A stretch of DNA of 64,000 nt from Pseudovibrio ascidiaceicola (GCF_900114245.1 NZ_FOSK01000006.1:248001-312000); one strand, 5' to 3'; counted from the stretch's first letter, positions 1 through 7,691 are shown. Made by a program: numbers and translations. The notes: generated by a model from the sequence alone, not told the origin.

Positions 1-1
1 A

Positions 2-1228
2 GAAGGCGTTGGTTCCTACTCGATGGACACCGACTATCGAACGATTTGGGAATGGTACTTACTGAAAAATTTTCTAAGGCTGCTAGATGATAGCGATGTA
101 ATCGAAGGTAAAGACATCTTTCGGGATATTGCGTTACTTTTGGAGGCAAATAAAGACAAATTTTCTGCTCTTTTCGAATCTGTAAAAGTTGAAGGGGCAA
201 GAGGTAATATTAAGCTCAAGTTTGATACAGGAATTCTGCAAACAGAGATAGGTGCGGAAATTAATGCTCGTAAAGTATCTGGAGATGAAATCGCGCTTTT
301 AGACCTTGTGCGCCTTGTGCAAGACGCCCTCCATAAGGTTAAGCTTAAGCCAGAGGTAAAGTGTAGGCTCTATTTTGATGAGCTAGAGTTTTCTCTCGAA
401 AAAGACGGAACTGGCGAAAGAGATCGCCGAATGGTCCGTGATCTAATTTTTGCCATCTATAGTACCAACCTTCTCTTCCAGCAATGTAACATCGACGTCT
501 TGTATTATGCCGCCGTAAGATCTGAAGTCTTGCAATCGTTTCCTGGCTCTTCACAAGAAGTAGGAAAAATTACCAGGGCGTTTGGCGCAAGTCTTAGCTG
601 GGAGCCACAAAATGATCAGAGGAGTACGATACTCGATATCTTTGAAAATAAAATTATACGATCTGAGATTGAAGAAACTGGCGGGTTTCAGGACGACGCC
701 CTAACAAAATATTTCCCAAAAGAAGTCGCAGGTAAACAATTCTCAAAATATATTCTTGATCAAGGTGGGCATAGGCCGCGCGGAGTATTGTTATGCCTCC
801 TTGCCGCAGTTGAACGTGCTTGGGGAGCAAAGAAGTTTGAAGCCAAGCACTTTGCTGATGATGACAATAGTTTTGGCATCGCGATGCTGGACGAATATAA
901 AGAAGAACTATCAGCAACTATGTTTGAGGAAGAAGTTGAGCTAACACTCTCCTTGCTGCGAGGAAAAAGTAGCGTTTTCAGTTTACAGGATTTTCGAGCG
1001 CGGATGATTGAACACAATTCAAACGTCAATAAAAGAGTATTTGATGTAGACAACGATGCTAGCAAACATTTAAGTATACTATACAGAGTTGGTGCAATTG
1101 GAAATGCGTACTTTACATCAGATAATTTTCCACGACAGACGTGGGCTAATCGAGGATATCCTACCCCACTCTTAGATAAGCAGTTCGTAGTCCATGTGGC
1201 AATTCAAAAAGTTCTGCAAACTACATGA
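2..1228 (+). CDS. P-loop ATPase-like protein, 5'-truncated by the window edge
   Basis: The reading frame is open from base 2, so the visible ~408 residues are the C-terminal part of a larger protein; the ATG at 23 has no ribosome-binding site and is probably internal. A hydrophobic-acidic stretch RLYFDELEF at about residues 114-122 of the ATG-based frame looks like a Walker B strand, followed by a helix and strand (IDVLYYAAVRSEV, about 158-170) as in STAND/AAA-type ATPases. No Walker A motif is visible, so it would lie upstream of the window. The C-terminal third is a helical, possibly winged-helix region. It resembles P-loop proteins of the Sll1717 type often found among accessory and defence genes, but that family call is from memory and tentative. 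The gene is clearly more AT-rich than the housekeeping genes here, which suggests acquisition. Confidence 0.7.
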   Translation, partial: EGVGSYSMDTDYRTIWEWYLLKNFLRLLDDSDVIEGKDIFRDIALLLEANKDKFSALFESVKVEGARGNIKLKFDTGILQTEIGAEINARKVSGDEIALLDLVRLVQDALHKVKLKPEVKCRLYFDELEFSLEKDGTGERDRRMVRDLIFAIYSTNLLFQQCNIDVLYYAAVRSEVLQSFPGSSQEVGKITRAFGASLSWEPQNDQRSTILDIFENKIIRSEIEETGGFQDDALTKYFPKEVAGKQFSKYILDQGGHRPRGVLLCLLAAVERAWGAKKFEAKHFADDDNSFGIAMLDEYKEELSATMFEEEVELTLSLLRGKSSVFSLQDFRARMIEHNSNVNKRVFDVDNDASKHLSILYRVGAIGNAYFTSDNFPRQTWANRGYPTPLLDKQFVVHVAIQKVLQTT

Positions 1229-1731
1229 TGCCACTTGGCCGCTCATGTTTACAATACGAGCGGCAGTTCACTCTGAGTAATCTGAATGGCTATTTTAGGC
1301 TCGGATAACCCCGCCCTTATTCAGTCCTCAATCGATTATTCTACGAAAAAAAGCTTTTCGAAAACGAGATACAGATTTCTGCTGTGCAGGCTCGGCAATC
1401 ATTGGCTGAAGTGGTCAAATGTCAGCTTCTAGCTCTTGGGCACTGGCAGTCGCTTCTCATTCTTATGAATTATCGCAATGCAACGAATGTCCGGTTTGTC
1501 CGCATAACGGTTGTCTCATGCCTTGAAGGCTAGTTGTTTTGCGTCAGTTAAGCCTATCCCATTGAGCACTTTTTATAGCCTTGGACGGATAGATGAGGCT
1601 CTGGATCCCTGATCAAGTCAGGGATGACGTCGTTTTGGTGCTGTGCTCTTGAGAAGATTGTAGTTTTGCTGGTTGAAGTCCCACCGCCGTCATGTCGGAT
1701 GGAGCGTCGTGGAGATCCGGTATCCAGAATG
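1229..1731. other. Gene-free stretch with two palindromic repeat fragments
   Basis: No convincing coding region. A fragment at 1605-1629 holds a perfect 7-bp stem TCCCTGA/TCAGGGA followed by GATGACG, and a second fragment at 1690-1727 reads CGTCATGTCGGATGG through GATCCGGTATCCAG. Both match the repeat family seen at 5165-6070. The remainder, 1229-1600, shows nothing recognisable. Confidence 0.5.
1605..1727. repeat. Palindromic intergenic repeat, composite copy A
   Basis: Contains the two signature halves of the family, here in the order GGATCCCTGA...GGGATGACG and then CGTCATGTCGG...GATCCGGTATCCAG. In copies near 5.2 and 5.4 kb the two halves occur in the opposite order, so this copy may be two adjacent half elements. 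Confidence 0.5.
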
Positions 1732-1770
1732 AAAACAGGCGCTTGAGTTTCATGCTCAAGCGCCTGTTTT
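1732..1770. terminator. Bidirectional rho-independent terminator
   Basis: Perfect 16-bp stem, 1732-1747 paired with 1755-1770, with a 7-nt loop. Arms begin AAAACAGGCG and end CGCCTGTTTT, giving U-runs on both strands. It closes the minus-strand MotA/OmpA pair and would block read-through from the left. Confidence 0.85.
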
Positions 1771-1791
1771 TGTGTCTGGTTTTATCGGCCT

Positions 1792-2826
1792 TTACCGCTG
1801 TGTGAGTTTTAGCTCGATGCGGCGGTTTTTGGCGTTGGCCTCATTGCTGGTGCCTTCTTCCAGGGGTTGGAACTCGCCGAAGCCGGCGGCGACCAGGCGG
1901 TCTGGTTCTACGCCTCTAGCAATGAGGTATTTGACCACCGAGATGGCGCGTGCGGCTGAGAGTTCCCAGTTGTCGCGCAGGCGGCCTGTGCCGGAGAGGG
2001 GACGGGCATCGGTGTGACCATCCACGCGTAGGACCCAGTTGATCTCGGCGGGGATTTGTCCTTCAAGCTCCAAAATGGCGCTTGCGAGGATATCCAGCTG
2101 GTTTTTGCCCTGTGGGTTGACCTCGTCATCACCGGAGGAGAACAGCACCTCGGACTGGAACACGAAACGGTCGCCGACAACTTCGATATCGGAGCGCTGG
2201 GCGAGGATTTCGCGCAGGCGGCCAAAGAAGTCGGAGCGGTAGCGTGAGAGTTCCTGTACGCGCTGGGCGAGGGCGACGTTGAGCCGCTTGCCAAGGTCTG
2301 CAATGCGTGTCTGGCTTTCTCTGTCACGCGTTTCTGATGCGTCCAGTGCGTCTTCCAGCACGGCGATCTGGCGGCGCAGGGCGCTGATCTGTTGGTTGAG
2401 CAGTTCTACCTGTGCCAGAGCCTTATCGCTGATCTGCTGTTCGCCTTCCAGCTTTGCACGCAGGGATGCCAGAGCACCGCCTGCCTCATCAATCTGGCCG
2501 GAGCGTTCGTTGAGCAAGCCCTGAAGACGGTCCCGTTCACTTGCGGTCTGATCCAGCCCCAATTGCAGGGAGGAGATGGTGGATTCCAGATCTCCAACAC
2601 TCGCCTTTTCCAGCGCCAGCAGCTCAGTGAGCTCTGCGATTTGCTGGTTGAGGCGGTTGAGCACCTTATCCCGGCCAGACAGCTGCTGGCTGAGGAAGAA
2701 CTGCGCAATCATGAAGATGGAGAGCAGGAAGATGAACACCAGCAGGAGTGCGGACATGGCATCCACGAAACCCGGCCAGTAATCCTCTGAGTTGTTTTGA
2801 GACCTGCGTGTGCGTACACCAGCCAT
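1792..2826 (-). CDS. MotB/OmpA-like peptidoglycan-binding membrane protein
   Basis: A 344-residue protein with one N-terminal transmembrane helix at about residues 23-46, preceded by the short motif DYWPGFVDAM that resembles the plug/ion-path region of MotB-class stators. A long coiled coil at about 50-195 follows, then a C-terminal OmpA domain from about 228 with VLFSSGDDEVN and DGHTDARPL, ending in NRRIELKL. This layout fits the MotB/TolR-like partner of a proton-driven stator. The gene lies 3 bp downstream of the MotA/TolQ-like gene on the same strand, so the two are co-transcribed and probably form one complex spanning inner membrane to peptidoglycan. No flagellar gene is nearby, so a role in envelope mechanics is more likely than motility. 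It also differs from the usual short MotB in its long coiled coil. Confidence 0.85.
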   Translation of the reverse strand: MAGVRTRRSQNNSEDYWPGFVDAMSALLLVFIFLLSIFMIAQFFLSQQLSGRDKVLNRLNQQIAELTELLALEKASVGDLESTISSLQLGLDQTASERDRLQGLLNERSGQIDEAGGALASLRAKLEGEQQISDKALAQVELLNQQISALRRQIAVLEDALDASETRDRESQTRIADLGKRLNVALAQRVQELSRYRSDFFGRLREILAQRSDIEVVGDRFVFQSEVLFSSGDDEVNPQGKNQLDILASAILELEGQIPAEINWVLRVDGHTDARPLSGTGRLRDNWELSAARAISVVKYLIARGVEPDRLVAAGFGEFQPLEEGTSNEANAKNRRIELKLTQR

Positions 2827-2829
2827 GCT

Positions 2830-3828
2830 TTATTCCTTCTCCCGCTCTACCTCTGCGGTGAGCGTTTTCAGGAAGCGTTCAATCCGGCGCTGTTGCATGG
2901 ACTGGGCCTCAGCCCATTCACGCATCATCTTTTGCTCGGAACGTACGTGCTGGACGAGGCCCTGAATGCCTTCTGCCAGTTTGCTCATGGCAGCGTTGGA
3001 ATTGTCATCCGGCTCAGCGCCTTTTGCTTCCATAGACTTGCGCAGTTTGTCGAGGGTGACGCGCAGGTCTGCTGCCATATCAGCAGATGTGCCGTTGCCC
3101 AGCTCATCGGGATCGATATCCGTCAGGGTGGAGAGCCAGTCTTCCAGTTCCTGATAGAAGCGGTTCTGTGCCTGTCCTGCCTGCAGGTCGAGGAAGCCTA
3201 GAACGAGGGAACCGGTCAAACCAAGCAAGGAGGAGGAGAACGCGATGCCGAGGCCGGTCATCTGTGCGGTGATGCCGGAGACCAGATCTTCAAACAGCAC
3301 GTTGGCATCGCCGCCTGCTGCATTCAGCGTGCTGACGGTGGTTGCCACGGCGCTTACTGTTTGCATCAGGCCCCAGAAGGTACCGACCAGACCGAGGAAG
3401 ATGAGCAAGCGGGTGAGGTAACGTGAAATCTCGCGGGATTCATCCAAGCGCATGCCGATGGAATCCAGCATAGAGCGCATGGTGGTTGGCGAGATGGTCA
3501 TGTCGCCTGCTTTGTTGCCAAGCAGGGTTGCCATTGGCGCCAGAAGGATAGGTGGGCGGCGTACCTCCAGGCGTGGATCGCCGAGGCGGAAGCCGTTAAC
3601 CCATGATACTTCCGGGAAAATTCGCAGGACCTGCCTGAAAGACAGAAGTATACCCAGTGCTGCGACGCCTACGATCAGGCCGTTCAATGCGGGGTTTGCC
3701 ATGAAGGCTGCTGTGATTTGCCCGATCAGGACAAAGGCGATGAAGCCTGCCAGGACCAGAAAAATAATCATGCGCCACAGGTAAACCTGTGGGCTCGACA
3801 GACTGTAGGGATCGTAGTCGCGTGCCAT
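2830..3828 (-). CDS. MotA/TolQ/ExbB-family proton channel protein
   Basis: A 332-residue inner membrane protein with four predicted helices: about 13-42, 49-66, 139-165 and 191-215. The paired helices containing LLIFLGLVGTFWGLMQTVSA and LGIAFSSSLLGLTGSLVLG are the MotA/TolQ/ExbB hallmark, where G-rich, small-residue helices surround the B-subunit pore. The C-terminal tail is cytoplasmic and acidic. The ATG at 3828 was chosen because AGGA lies 5 bp upstream and the frame begins right before the first helix; a TTG at 3969 would add 47 residues with no obvious signal. It is the upstream partner of the OmpA-domain gene. Zorya defence ZorA was considered and rejected because no ZorC/D/E follow. 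Confidence 0.85.
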   Translation of the reverse strand: MARDYDPYSLSSPQVYLWRMIIFLVLAGFIAFVLIGQITAAFMANPALNGLIVGVAALGILLSFRQVLRIFPEVSWVNGFRLGDPRLEVRRPPILLAPMATLLGNKAGDMTISPTTMRSMLDSIGMRLDESREISRYLTRLLIFLGLVGTFWGLMQTVSAVATTVSTLNAAGGDANVLFEDLVSGITAQMTGLGIAFSSSLLGLTGSLVLGFLDLQAGQAQNRFYQELEDWLSTLTDIDPDELGNGTSADMAADLRVTLDKLRKSMEAKGAEPDDNSNAAMSKLAEGIQGLVQHVRSEQKMMREWAEAQSMQQRRIERFLKTLTAEVEREKE

Positions 3829-4179
3829 TATCCTGCGTACATCTAAAGCAAAGCGGCTTCTCTTTGTCTGGTCAGACCAATCAAGCAGAACCCGCTTTAA
3901 AGTTAATGATGTCTTTAGATAACGCGATTTCCGGTTAATAGGAAACCGCAAATCGCTGCGATTGGGCAAGAAAAGCGTAAGTTTTTAAATAAGTCGCATT
4001 TTTGTGCGCGTGCTGCCGTGTTTTGGGCGGGATGTGGTCATGGTGTGAGTTTGGTGTTTTGCTAGACTGAATAGGTGTTCTTCTCACAATAAATTATTGC
4101 AAGTTTTCTTGCGGCGGCGATTTCAGACGCTCAATATCGGAGCTCTACTTTGTATGTCTAGTCGGCATACTTGGTTTGA
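3829..4179. other. Intergenic region between MotA-like gene and AbiTii-like gene
   Basis: About 350 bp without a coding region that I can support. It must hold the promoter of the MotA/OmpA-like operon and the 3' end region of the AbiTii-like gene. No strong hairpin terminator or repeat was seen. Confidence 0.4.
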
Positions 4180-5100
4180 CTATGCACCAAGTATGCTGTT
4201 TATCATTGAAAGAGCACCTGTAGCCATGAGGTTGCCAGTTGCGCCAGCCAACGCAGTTCTGAGATCGCCAAGTAAGCCGTTAATCGCTTTTTTACTTGGA
4301 TCTGGCTTTTCAGTTTCGTTCAATAACTTCTGAATAGTTGGTGATAGAAAGTCTTCATTAGCTCCTGAGGACACTAATTCGGGTAAGTTGATCTCGAGTT
4401 GCTGGGCTAAGCGTCTCACCTCAGAGGTGTTCAGATTACCTCCAACTATATCGTTGACCTGATTTTGATTTCCAATGACCCCAACTAACGTGCCGACAGA
4501 GCCAATGTTAATCCCTGCATTGTTCTTAGCGGCCTGTATCTCTTCTGCATTAAAAGAAATCCCATTGCCCTTTATTCCTGACTTTTCAAGTTCGATTGCC
4601 CAGTCCAAAACTTTTGTCCGAACTTGGTCTATGACATTTACCAAAGCACCTCGGCCAATAAAATTGACCATTTCACCAAATTCAAAGCCTGCTTGTGCAT
4701 TTAACTGACTTATTAACTTAGGTGGTAATGGGACTTGAAATGAGTCGCCATCACCGTTGGTAAGAAGATCTTCTATTGCTGAAATTGCTTGTCTAAGCTT
4801 AACCTGACTAATGAGCTCTATAAGGCTGCCATCTCTATCCATAATGGGAATCCAACCATTAAATGGATTATGCGCTTTAGGAATACCTCTTGCTTTACGA
4901 TAAGGAGGGACATCCTTATTGAAATAGCCATTTAGTTCATTATCTACCCACGCTTCAATCTCAGACAGCCTTAGCTTTGCAGCAGCAAGTTTTACCTTTC
5001 GGAGCAGTGTTGTAATAGAGGTTCTCGTGTCTAATGCTTCACGTTGGATTTCTTCTACTAAACTTGCCACTTTCAATATCTCCAGAGCAACCCGATGCAA
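4180..5100 (-). CDS. AbiTii-domain protein, putative phage-defence factor
   Basis: A 306-residue protein whose N-terminal half matches my recollection of the AbiTii domain: LVEEIQREALDTRTSITTLL, then RKVKLAAAKLRLSEIEAWVDNELNGY (residues about 14-60), with the later segment GWIPIMDRDG. AbiTii is named after a lactococcal abortive-infection protein; its biochemical activity is not settled. The C-terminal half carries NNAGINIGSVGTLVGVIGNQNQVND, a short glycine/asparagine repeat-like strand region, and ends in a small-residue hydrophobic helix. It stands alone between the MotA pair and a repeat island, is AT-rich relative to its neighbours and has no partner gene, all consistent with a horizontally acquired single-gene defence cassette. 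The start ATG at 5100 was kept because it precedes the domain immediately. Confidence 0.75.
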   Translation of the reverse strand: MHRVALEILKVASLVEEIQREALDTRTSITTLLRKVKLAAAKLRLSEIEAWVDNELNGYFNKDVPPYRKARGIPKAHNPFNGWIPIMDRDGSLIELISQVKLRQAISAIEDLLTNGDGDSFQVPLPPKLISQLNAQAGFEFGEMVNFIGRGALVNVIDQVRTKVLDWAIELEKSGIKGNGISFNAEEIQAAKNNAGINIGSVGTLVGVIGNQNQVNDIVGGNLNTSEVRRLAQQLEINLPELVSSGANEDFLSPTIQKLLNETEKPDPSKKAINGLLGDLRTALAGATGNLMATGALSMINSILGA

Positions 5101-5164
5101 TGATCTTTAGTAGGTTAATTCGGCTTCGACATCCATAGCTTTTGTCAGAATGGATGGTTCCTAA

Positions 5165-5280
5165 GGTCATGCTGGATGGAGCGTACTGGAGATCCGGTAT
5201 CCGGATTATTTGAGGAGGACTGCGGGTTTAGCTCTGGTCCCTGGGTCTTCGCTTTGCTTCGCCTGGGATGACACCAAGGC
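5165..5280. repeat. Palindromic repeat, copy B
   Basis: Begins with GGTCATGCTGGATGGAGCG, continues to GATCCGGTATCCGG, and ends near 5275 with a GC-rich imperfect hairpin followed by GGGATGACACC. The two halves are in the same order as copy C. No protein is encoded although long spurious frames cross the repeats. Confidence 0.6.
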
Positions 5281-5352
5281 GTAGTGTTGTTGGCAGTCGG
5301 TGGTTTGTTAGTGAGGCAATGTCTGTTGTTGAAGCCTGAGAGCTATGTCCCC

Positions 5353-5463
5353 AACGTCATACCGGACAAACGGAGTGCTGATCCGGTATCCAGTGCCGTA
5401 TTGCGAGGCTTGTGCGTGGGGCTCTGGTTCCCGCGTTGCACTTCGTTTGCGCGGGATGACGAG
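5353..5463. repeat. Palindromic repeat, copy C
   Basis: Starts AACGTCATACCGGAC and contains GATCCGGTATCCAG, so CCGGA pairs with TCCGG to form a first hairpin. The second half carries CCCGCG...CGCGGG around a TTGCACTTCG-type loop and ends GGGATGACGAGG. The element therefore begins CGTCAT and ends ATGACG, an inverted terminal hexamer. Confidence 0.65.
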
Positions 5464-5542
5464 GTGGAGTGGTGCTATTGATGGATGCCTTACTGAGCTC
5501 CCTGTGTAGGCTAGTGGTTGGCCACTGGCCGCCGCTGCAACA

Positions 5543-5575
5543 CCGGTGTCTTCCCGGCCATTGAGCCAGGATCTA
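5543..5575 (-). repeat. Inverted half-repeat left of the GIY-YIG gene
   Basis: The 15-mer CCGGTGTCTTCCCGG at 5543-5557 is the exact reverse complement of 5984-5998. Inward it continues to GGATCTAT at 5569-5576, matching GGATCCAT on the complementary strand of the right copy. The two copies thus face each other across the nuclease gene. Confidence 0.75.
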
Positions 5576-5649
5576 TGAGGTGGTCCCTCAAATGATGATG
5601 GTGTGTTTGGGTGATTGTGGGAGCGTGTTGTGGTGGCCAAACTGCTTCC

Positions 5650-5937
5650 ATGTCTTACTTCATGTACATACTGGCGAGTAAGCCGCGTGGGACGCTTTAT
5701 ACTGGCGTGACGAATGATCTTGCGCGGCGGGTTTATGAGCATAAAAGCAAGGTTGGGTGTCGCTTTACCGCGAAATATGGTGTTTCGAAGCTGGTTTACT
5801 TTGAGCAATTCAGGGATGTGAATGACGCGATCCGCCGGGAGAAGCAAGTGAAGCGATGGCGCCGGGTCTGGAAGATCGATGCGATTGAAGGCCTGAACCC
5901 GAAGTGGGATGACTTGTATTTGCGGTTCAATCATTAA
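5650..5937 (+). CDS. GIY-YIG nuclease family protein (UPF0213-like)
   Basis: A 95-residue single-domain protein. The N-terminus MYILASKPRGTLYTGVTNDL carries the paired tyrosine motif of the GIY-YIG fold (YIL ... YTG), followed by LARRVYEHKSK with the conserved arginine and the tyrosine/histidine pair of the active site; FEQFRDVNDAIRREKQVKRW supplies the catalytic glutamate region (REKQ). This is the small stand-alone form of the GIY-YIG superfamily, whose cellular role is unknown. ATG 5650 is preferred over an upstream in-frame ATG at 5611 because the domain starts right after it, although no clear ribosome-binding site is seen. The gene lies inside perfect inverted repeats (5543-5557 and 5984-5998), and the right repeat starts about 20 bp after the stop codon. 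Confidence 0.88.
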   Translation: MSYFMYILASKPRGTLYTGVTNDLARRVYEHKSKVGCRFTAKYGVSKLVYFEQFRDVNDAIRREKQVKRWRRVWKIDAIEGLNPKWDDLYLRFNH

Positions 5938-5953
5938 GCGGCAGGTTTGTGGG

Positions 5954-6068
5954 TATGGATCCCGGGTCTGCGCTGCGCTTCGCCCGGGAAGACACCGGGG
6001 ATACTGCTCGCGGCTTACTGTGTCGCACTGGTTCTCGCGTCGTACTGTGTTTGCGCGGGATGACGGCG
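5954..6068. repeat. Palindromic repeats right of the GIY-YIG gene, copy D
   Basis: Two adjacent hairpin halves. The first, 5956-5998, has CCCGGG stems around a GC-rich loop and ends GGGAAGACACCGG; its 15-mer at 5984-5998 is inverted relative to 5543-5557. The second, about 6029-6068, has the same plan as the second half of copy C and ends GCGCGGGATGACGG. Confidence 0.65.
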
Positions 6069-6171
6069 GTGGGTTGGTGGTGATGCAGGGGGATGACACC
6101 TCTCCCGTTACGCACACTTGTTAGAAGTTGCAGTTTGACAAGATGCGTGTTTCATTCCACATTTGCTGGTG

Positions 6172-6356
6172 AGGCGTAGAAACCTCTCAGCGCGGTACCC
6201 GCTCCCGTAATTGGCGGATTTTTTGTGCCTTTTTTCTAAGGGCGCGAAGCCTTTGCTATGAGCGGGAGGGCGGTGAATACAACACCTCCTTCGGGAGGGA
6301 ATAAGCCCGCCTGTCGTTGTCAGGTTTCTACCCTCCCGCTCGCCAGCGGGTCGTAG
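6172..6356 (+). ncRNA. C4-antisense-RNA-like structured element
   Basis: A perfect 11-bp stem GAGCGGGAGGG (6260-6270) with CCCTCCCGCTC (6331-6341) encloses a UUCG-capped hairpin CCTCC/GGAGG (6285-6298) and a small hairpin CCTG/CAGG (6310-6324). Upstream, CTCCCG at 6202-6207 can pair with CGGGAG inside the stem. Both the layout and sequence features such as GAGCGGGAGGGCGGTGAATA and the 3' TTTCTACCCTCCCGCTCGCC recall C4 antisense RNAs of P1/P7- and P4-type phage immunity regions, which pair with upstream boxes to block expression of a downstream gene. The family call is from memory; the secondary structure is directly visible. The adjacent small gene at 6408 would be the natural target. Confidence 0.6.
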
Positions 6357-6407
6357 AAAACTCGTTTGTCTTGCGGTCCTTCAACAGCCAACAACGAGGC
6401 TTTGAAT

Positions 6408-6728
6408 ATGACCGACTCCGCATGCGCGTGTAGCGCCACAAATACTCTTCAGAATGAAATTGACGAAGTAACCATTGCTGTCTCGGACTTGCAGAACCTT
6501 GCTTATATTCAGCAGCTTGTGCTGAGTGAGAGGATGCAGGAACCGAGTGGGCGGGATGCTTTGCTCACTTTGCATTATGCCTTTCGAGACCGCCTGGAGG
6601 CTTTAGAAAAGGCTTGCGGAACACTATCCAAAGCGCATCTCCACCCAAAGCGAGCGGGTGCTTTTCGGGGATTCGCCGGGAGCGGTGTCGATCGTCCGCA
6701 GCCAATAAACCTGACAGTGCCTTCCTGA
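6408..6728 (+). CDS. Small orphan protein downstream of the C4-like element
   Basis: A 106-residue protein I do not recognise. It is mostly helical: NTLQNEIDEVTIAVSDLQNL (from about residue 12) continues into LAYIQQLVLSERMQ and a second helix DALLTLHYAFRDRLEALEKA, consistent with a short two-helix or helix-turn-helix-free coiled protein; the last 30 residues are basic and disordered. ATG 6408 has GAGG at a suitable distance; an upstream TTG (6366) has none. It lies directly downstream of the C4-like RNA, so it may be a phage-derived gene under RNA control. No signal peptide or membrane segment is visible. Confidence 0.55.
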   Translation: MTDSACACSATNTLQNEIDEVTIAVSDLQNLAYIQQLVLSERMQEPSGRDALLTLHYAFRDRLEALEKACGTLSKAHLHPKRAGAFRGFAGSGVDRPQPINLTVPS

Positions 6729-6729
6729 T

Positions 6730-6746
6730 CCGATCACTGTGATCGG
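6730..6746. promoter_or_regulatory. 17-bp perfect palindrome after the orphan gene
   Basis: CCGATCAC and GTGATCGG flank a single central base. It starts two bases past the TGA of the orphan gene (stop 6726-6728). It could be a protein-binding site or a transcript-end hairpin; it lacks a U-run. Confidence 0.35.
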
Positions 6747-6777
6747 CACCTGAAGGGCGGCCTCTAACACCCTTGCT

Positions 6778-6873
6778 CAGCCCTCAATGGGTGTCCTGCT
6801 GGTCTGCGGAGCTGTCATCCTTCCGCAGGCCAGTGCTTTGCTGTGTGTGGGAGCCATTTGTGCGTGGGGATGA
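6778..6873. repeat. Direct repeat, left copy, flanking the OmpA-like gene
   Basis: About 95 bp that match 7692-7785 with only scattered differences. Both copies contain a stem CTGCGGA/TCCGCAG. In the right copy the sequence includes the last codons of the phosphatase gene; in the left copy the stop codon equivalent is lost. Confidence 0.8.
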
Positions 6874-6887
6874 GTGTACCTTCTGCA

Positions 6888-6924
6888 ATAAAAAAGCGGA
6901 TTGCCTGAGGCAACCCGCTTTTGA
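6888..6924 (-). terminator. Rho-independent terminator of the OmpA-like gene
   Basis: Arms AAAAGCGGATTGCC (6892-6905) and GGCAACCCGCTTTT (6909-6922), one mismatch, loop of three. On the minus strand it is followed by TTTTTTATT, so it terminates the gene ending at 6946. Confidence 0.85.
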
Positions 6925-6945
6925 AATGATGTTGAGTGAACTCTC

Positions 6946-7524
6946 TTAGAAAGAGTAGCGCAAACCTACGTTGAACTGGTTCTGGTGAGCGGAGTAATCG
7001 GCATCCTCGAATGCCTCTGTCTTGAAATTGTACTGGAACGAGTACTCAGCGAGCAGCTCAAGATTTTCAGAGATTCCGTAGCCAACACCAGCGCCTAATT
7101 TCGTAGAGAAGTGGTTGGTTGATTTTTTGAGGGAGTCGACCCCATTATCAAAATCGAGTTTCACCTGCGAGAAACCAGCGCCTAAGCCGATGTATGGTGT
7201 AAAGGCGGTTTCGTTTTTGAAGTCGTAGTATGCGACTGCCAAAATGTCCCATACATCGAGATCTGTATCATTTTCAGAAAATGCAGCGTATCCGCCTTCC
7301 AAACCAACGCGGACATTGTTGGAAAGGTATGTGCCAGCGCCAATACGGCCGTTAAATCCTTCGTCTTTAAAGGACCCATCATCATCGCCATCGATGTGTA
7401 CTGTGAGCTTGCCCAAAGATAGGCCACCAGTGCCCTGAACGTACCATTCATTTGCATTTGCGGATGTCATGGCGACTGTAGAAATTGCAGCAGCTGCAAG
7501 AGCGATCAAGAGATTCTTTTTCAT
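6946..7524 (-). CDS. Outer membrane beta-barrel protein (OmpA-like/opacity type)
   Basis: A 192-residue precursor. Residues 1-22 form a signal peptide (MKKNLLIALAAAAIS then a small-residue cleavage site ANA-NEW). The mature part is an eight-stranded small barrel of the OmpA/Omp25-like porin family: alternating strands including FTPYIGLGAGFSQV and LLAEYSFQYNF, and the terminal phenylalanine of GLRYSF expected for BamA recognition. ATG 7524 is used because the signal peptide starts there; 18 extra residues from an upstream ATG would spoil it. The gene sits alone between 95-bp direct repeats and interrupts what looks like the original 3' flank of the phosphatase gene. Confidence 0.82.
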   Translation of the reverse strand: MKKNLLIALAAAAISTVAMTSANANEWYVQGTGGLSLGKLTVHIDGDDDGSFKDEGFNGRIGAGTYLSNNVRVGLEGGYAAFSENDTDLDVWDILAVAYYDFKNETAFTPYIGLGAGFSQVKLDFDNGVDSLKKSTNHFSTKLGAGVGYGISENLELLAEYSFQYNFKTEAFEDADYSAHQNQFNVGLRYSF

Positions 7525-7691
7525 TTTAAAACTCACATGAAACGACGAGAAAGCATGATTGATGCATACAATATGCAACTCATAATGGAAATCTATGTAG
7601 GTATAAAATCTATAGTAGTTGCATGATTGCTACATCTTCTTAGTGAAATGGCTAATCGCTTTTCCTCGCGTGAGGCTGACTAATTAGGATG

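Noticed and set aside
1792-3828. Zorya defence system (ZorAB) for the MotA/OmpA-like pair
   Set aside because: No ZorC, ZorD or ZorE genes are adjacent, and the pair has the layout of a conserved envelope stator pair of Rhizobiales.
5308-6117. A 269-codon minus-strand frame across the repeat island
   Set aside because: It translates palindromic repeats (repeated KRSATREP-type segments) and overlaps the convincing GIY-YIG gene.
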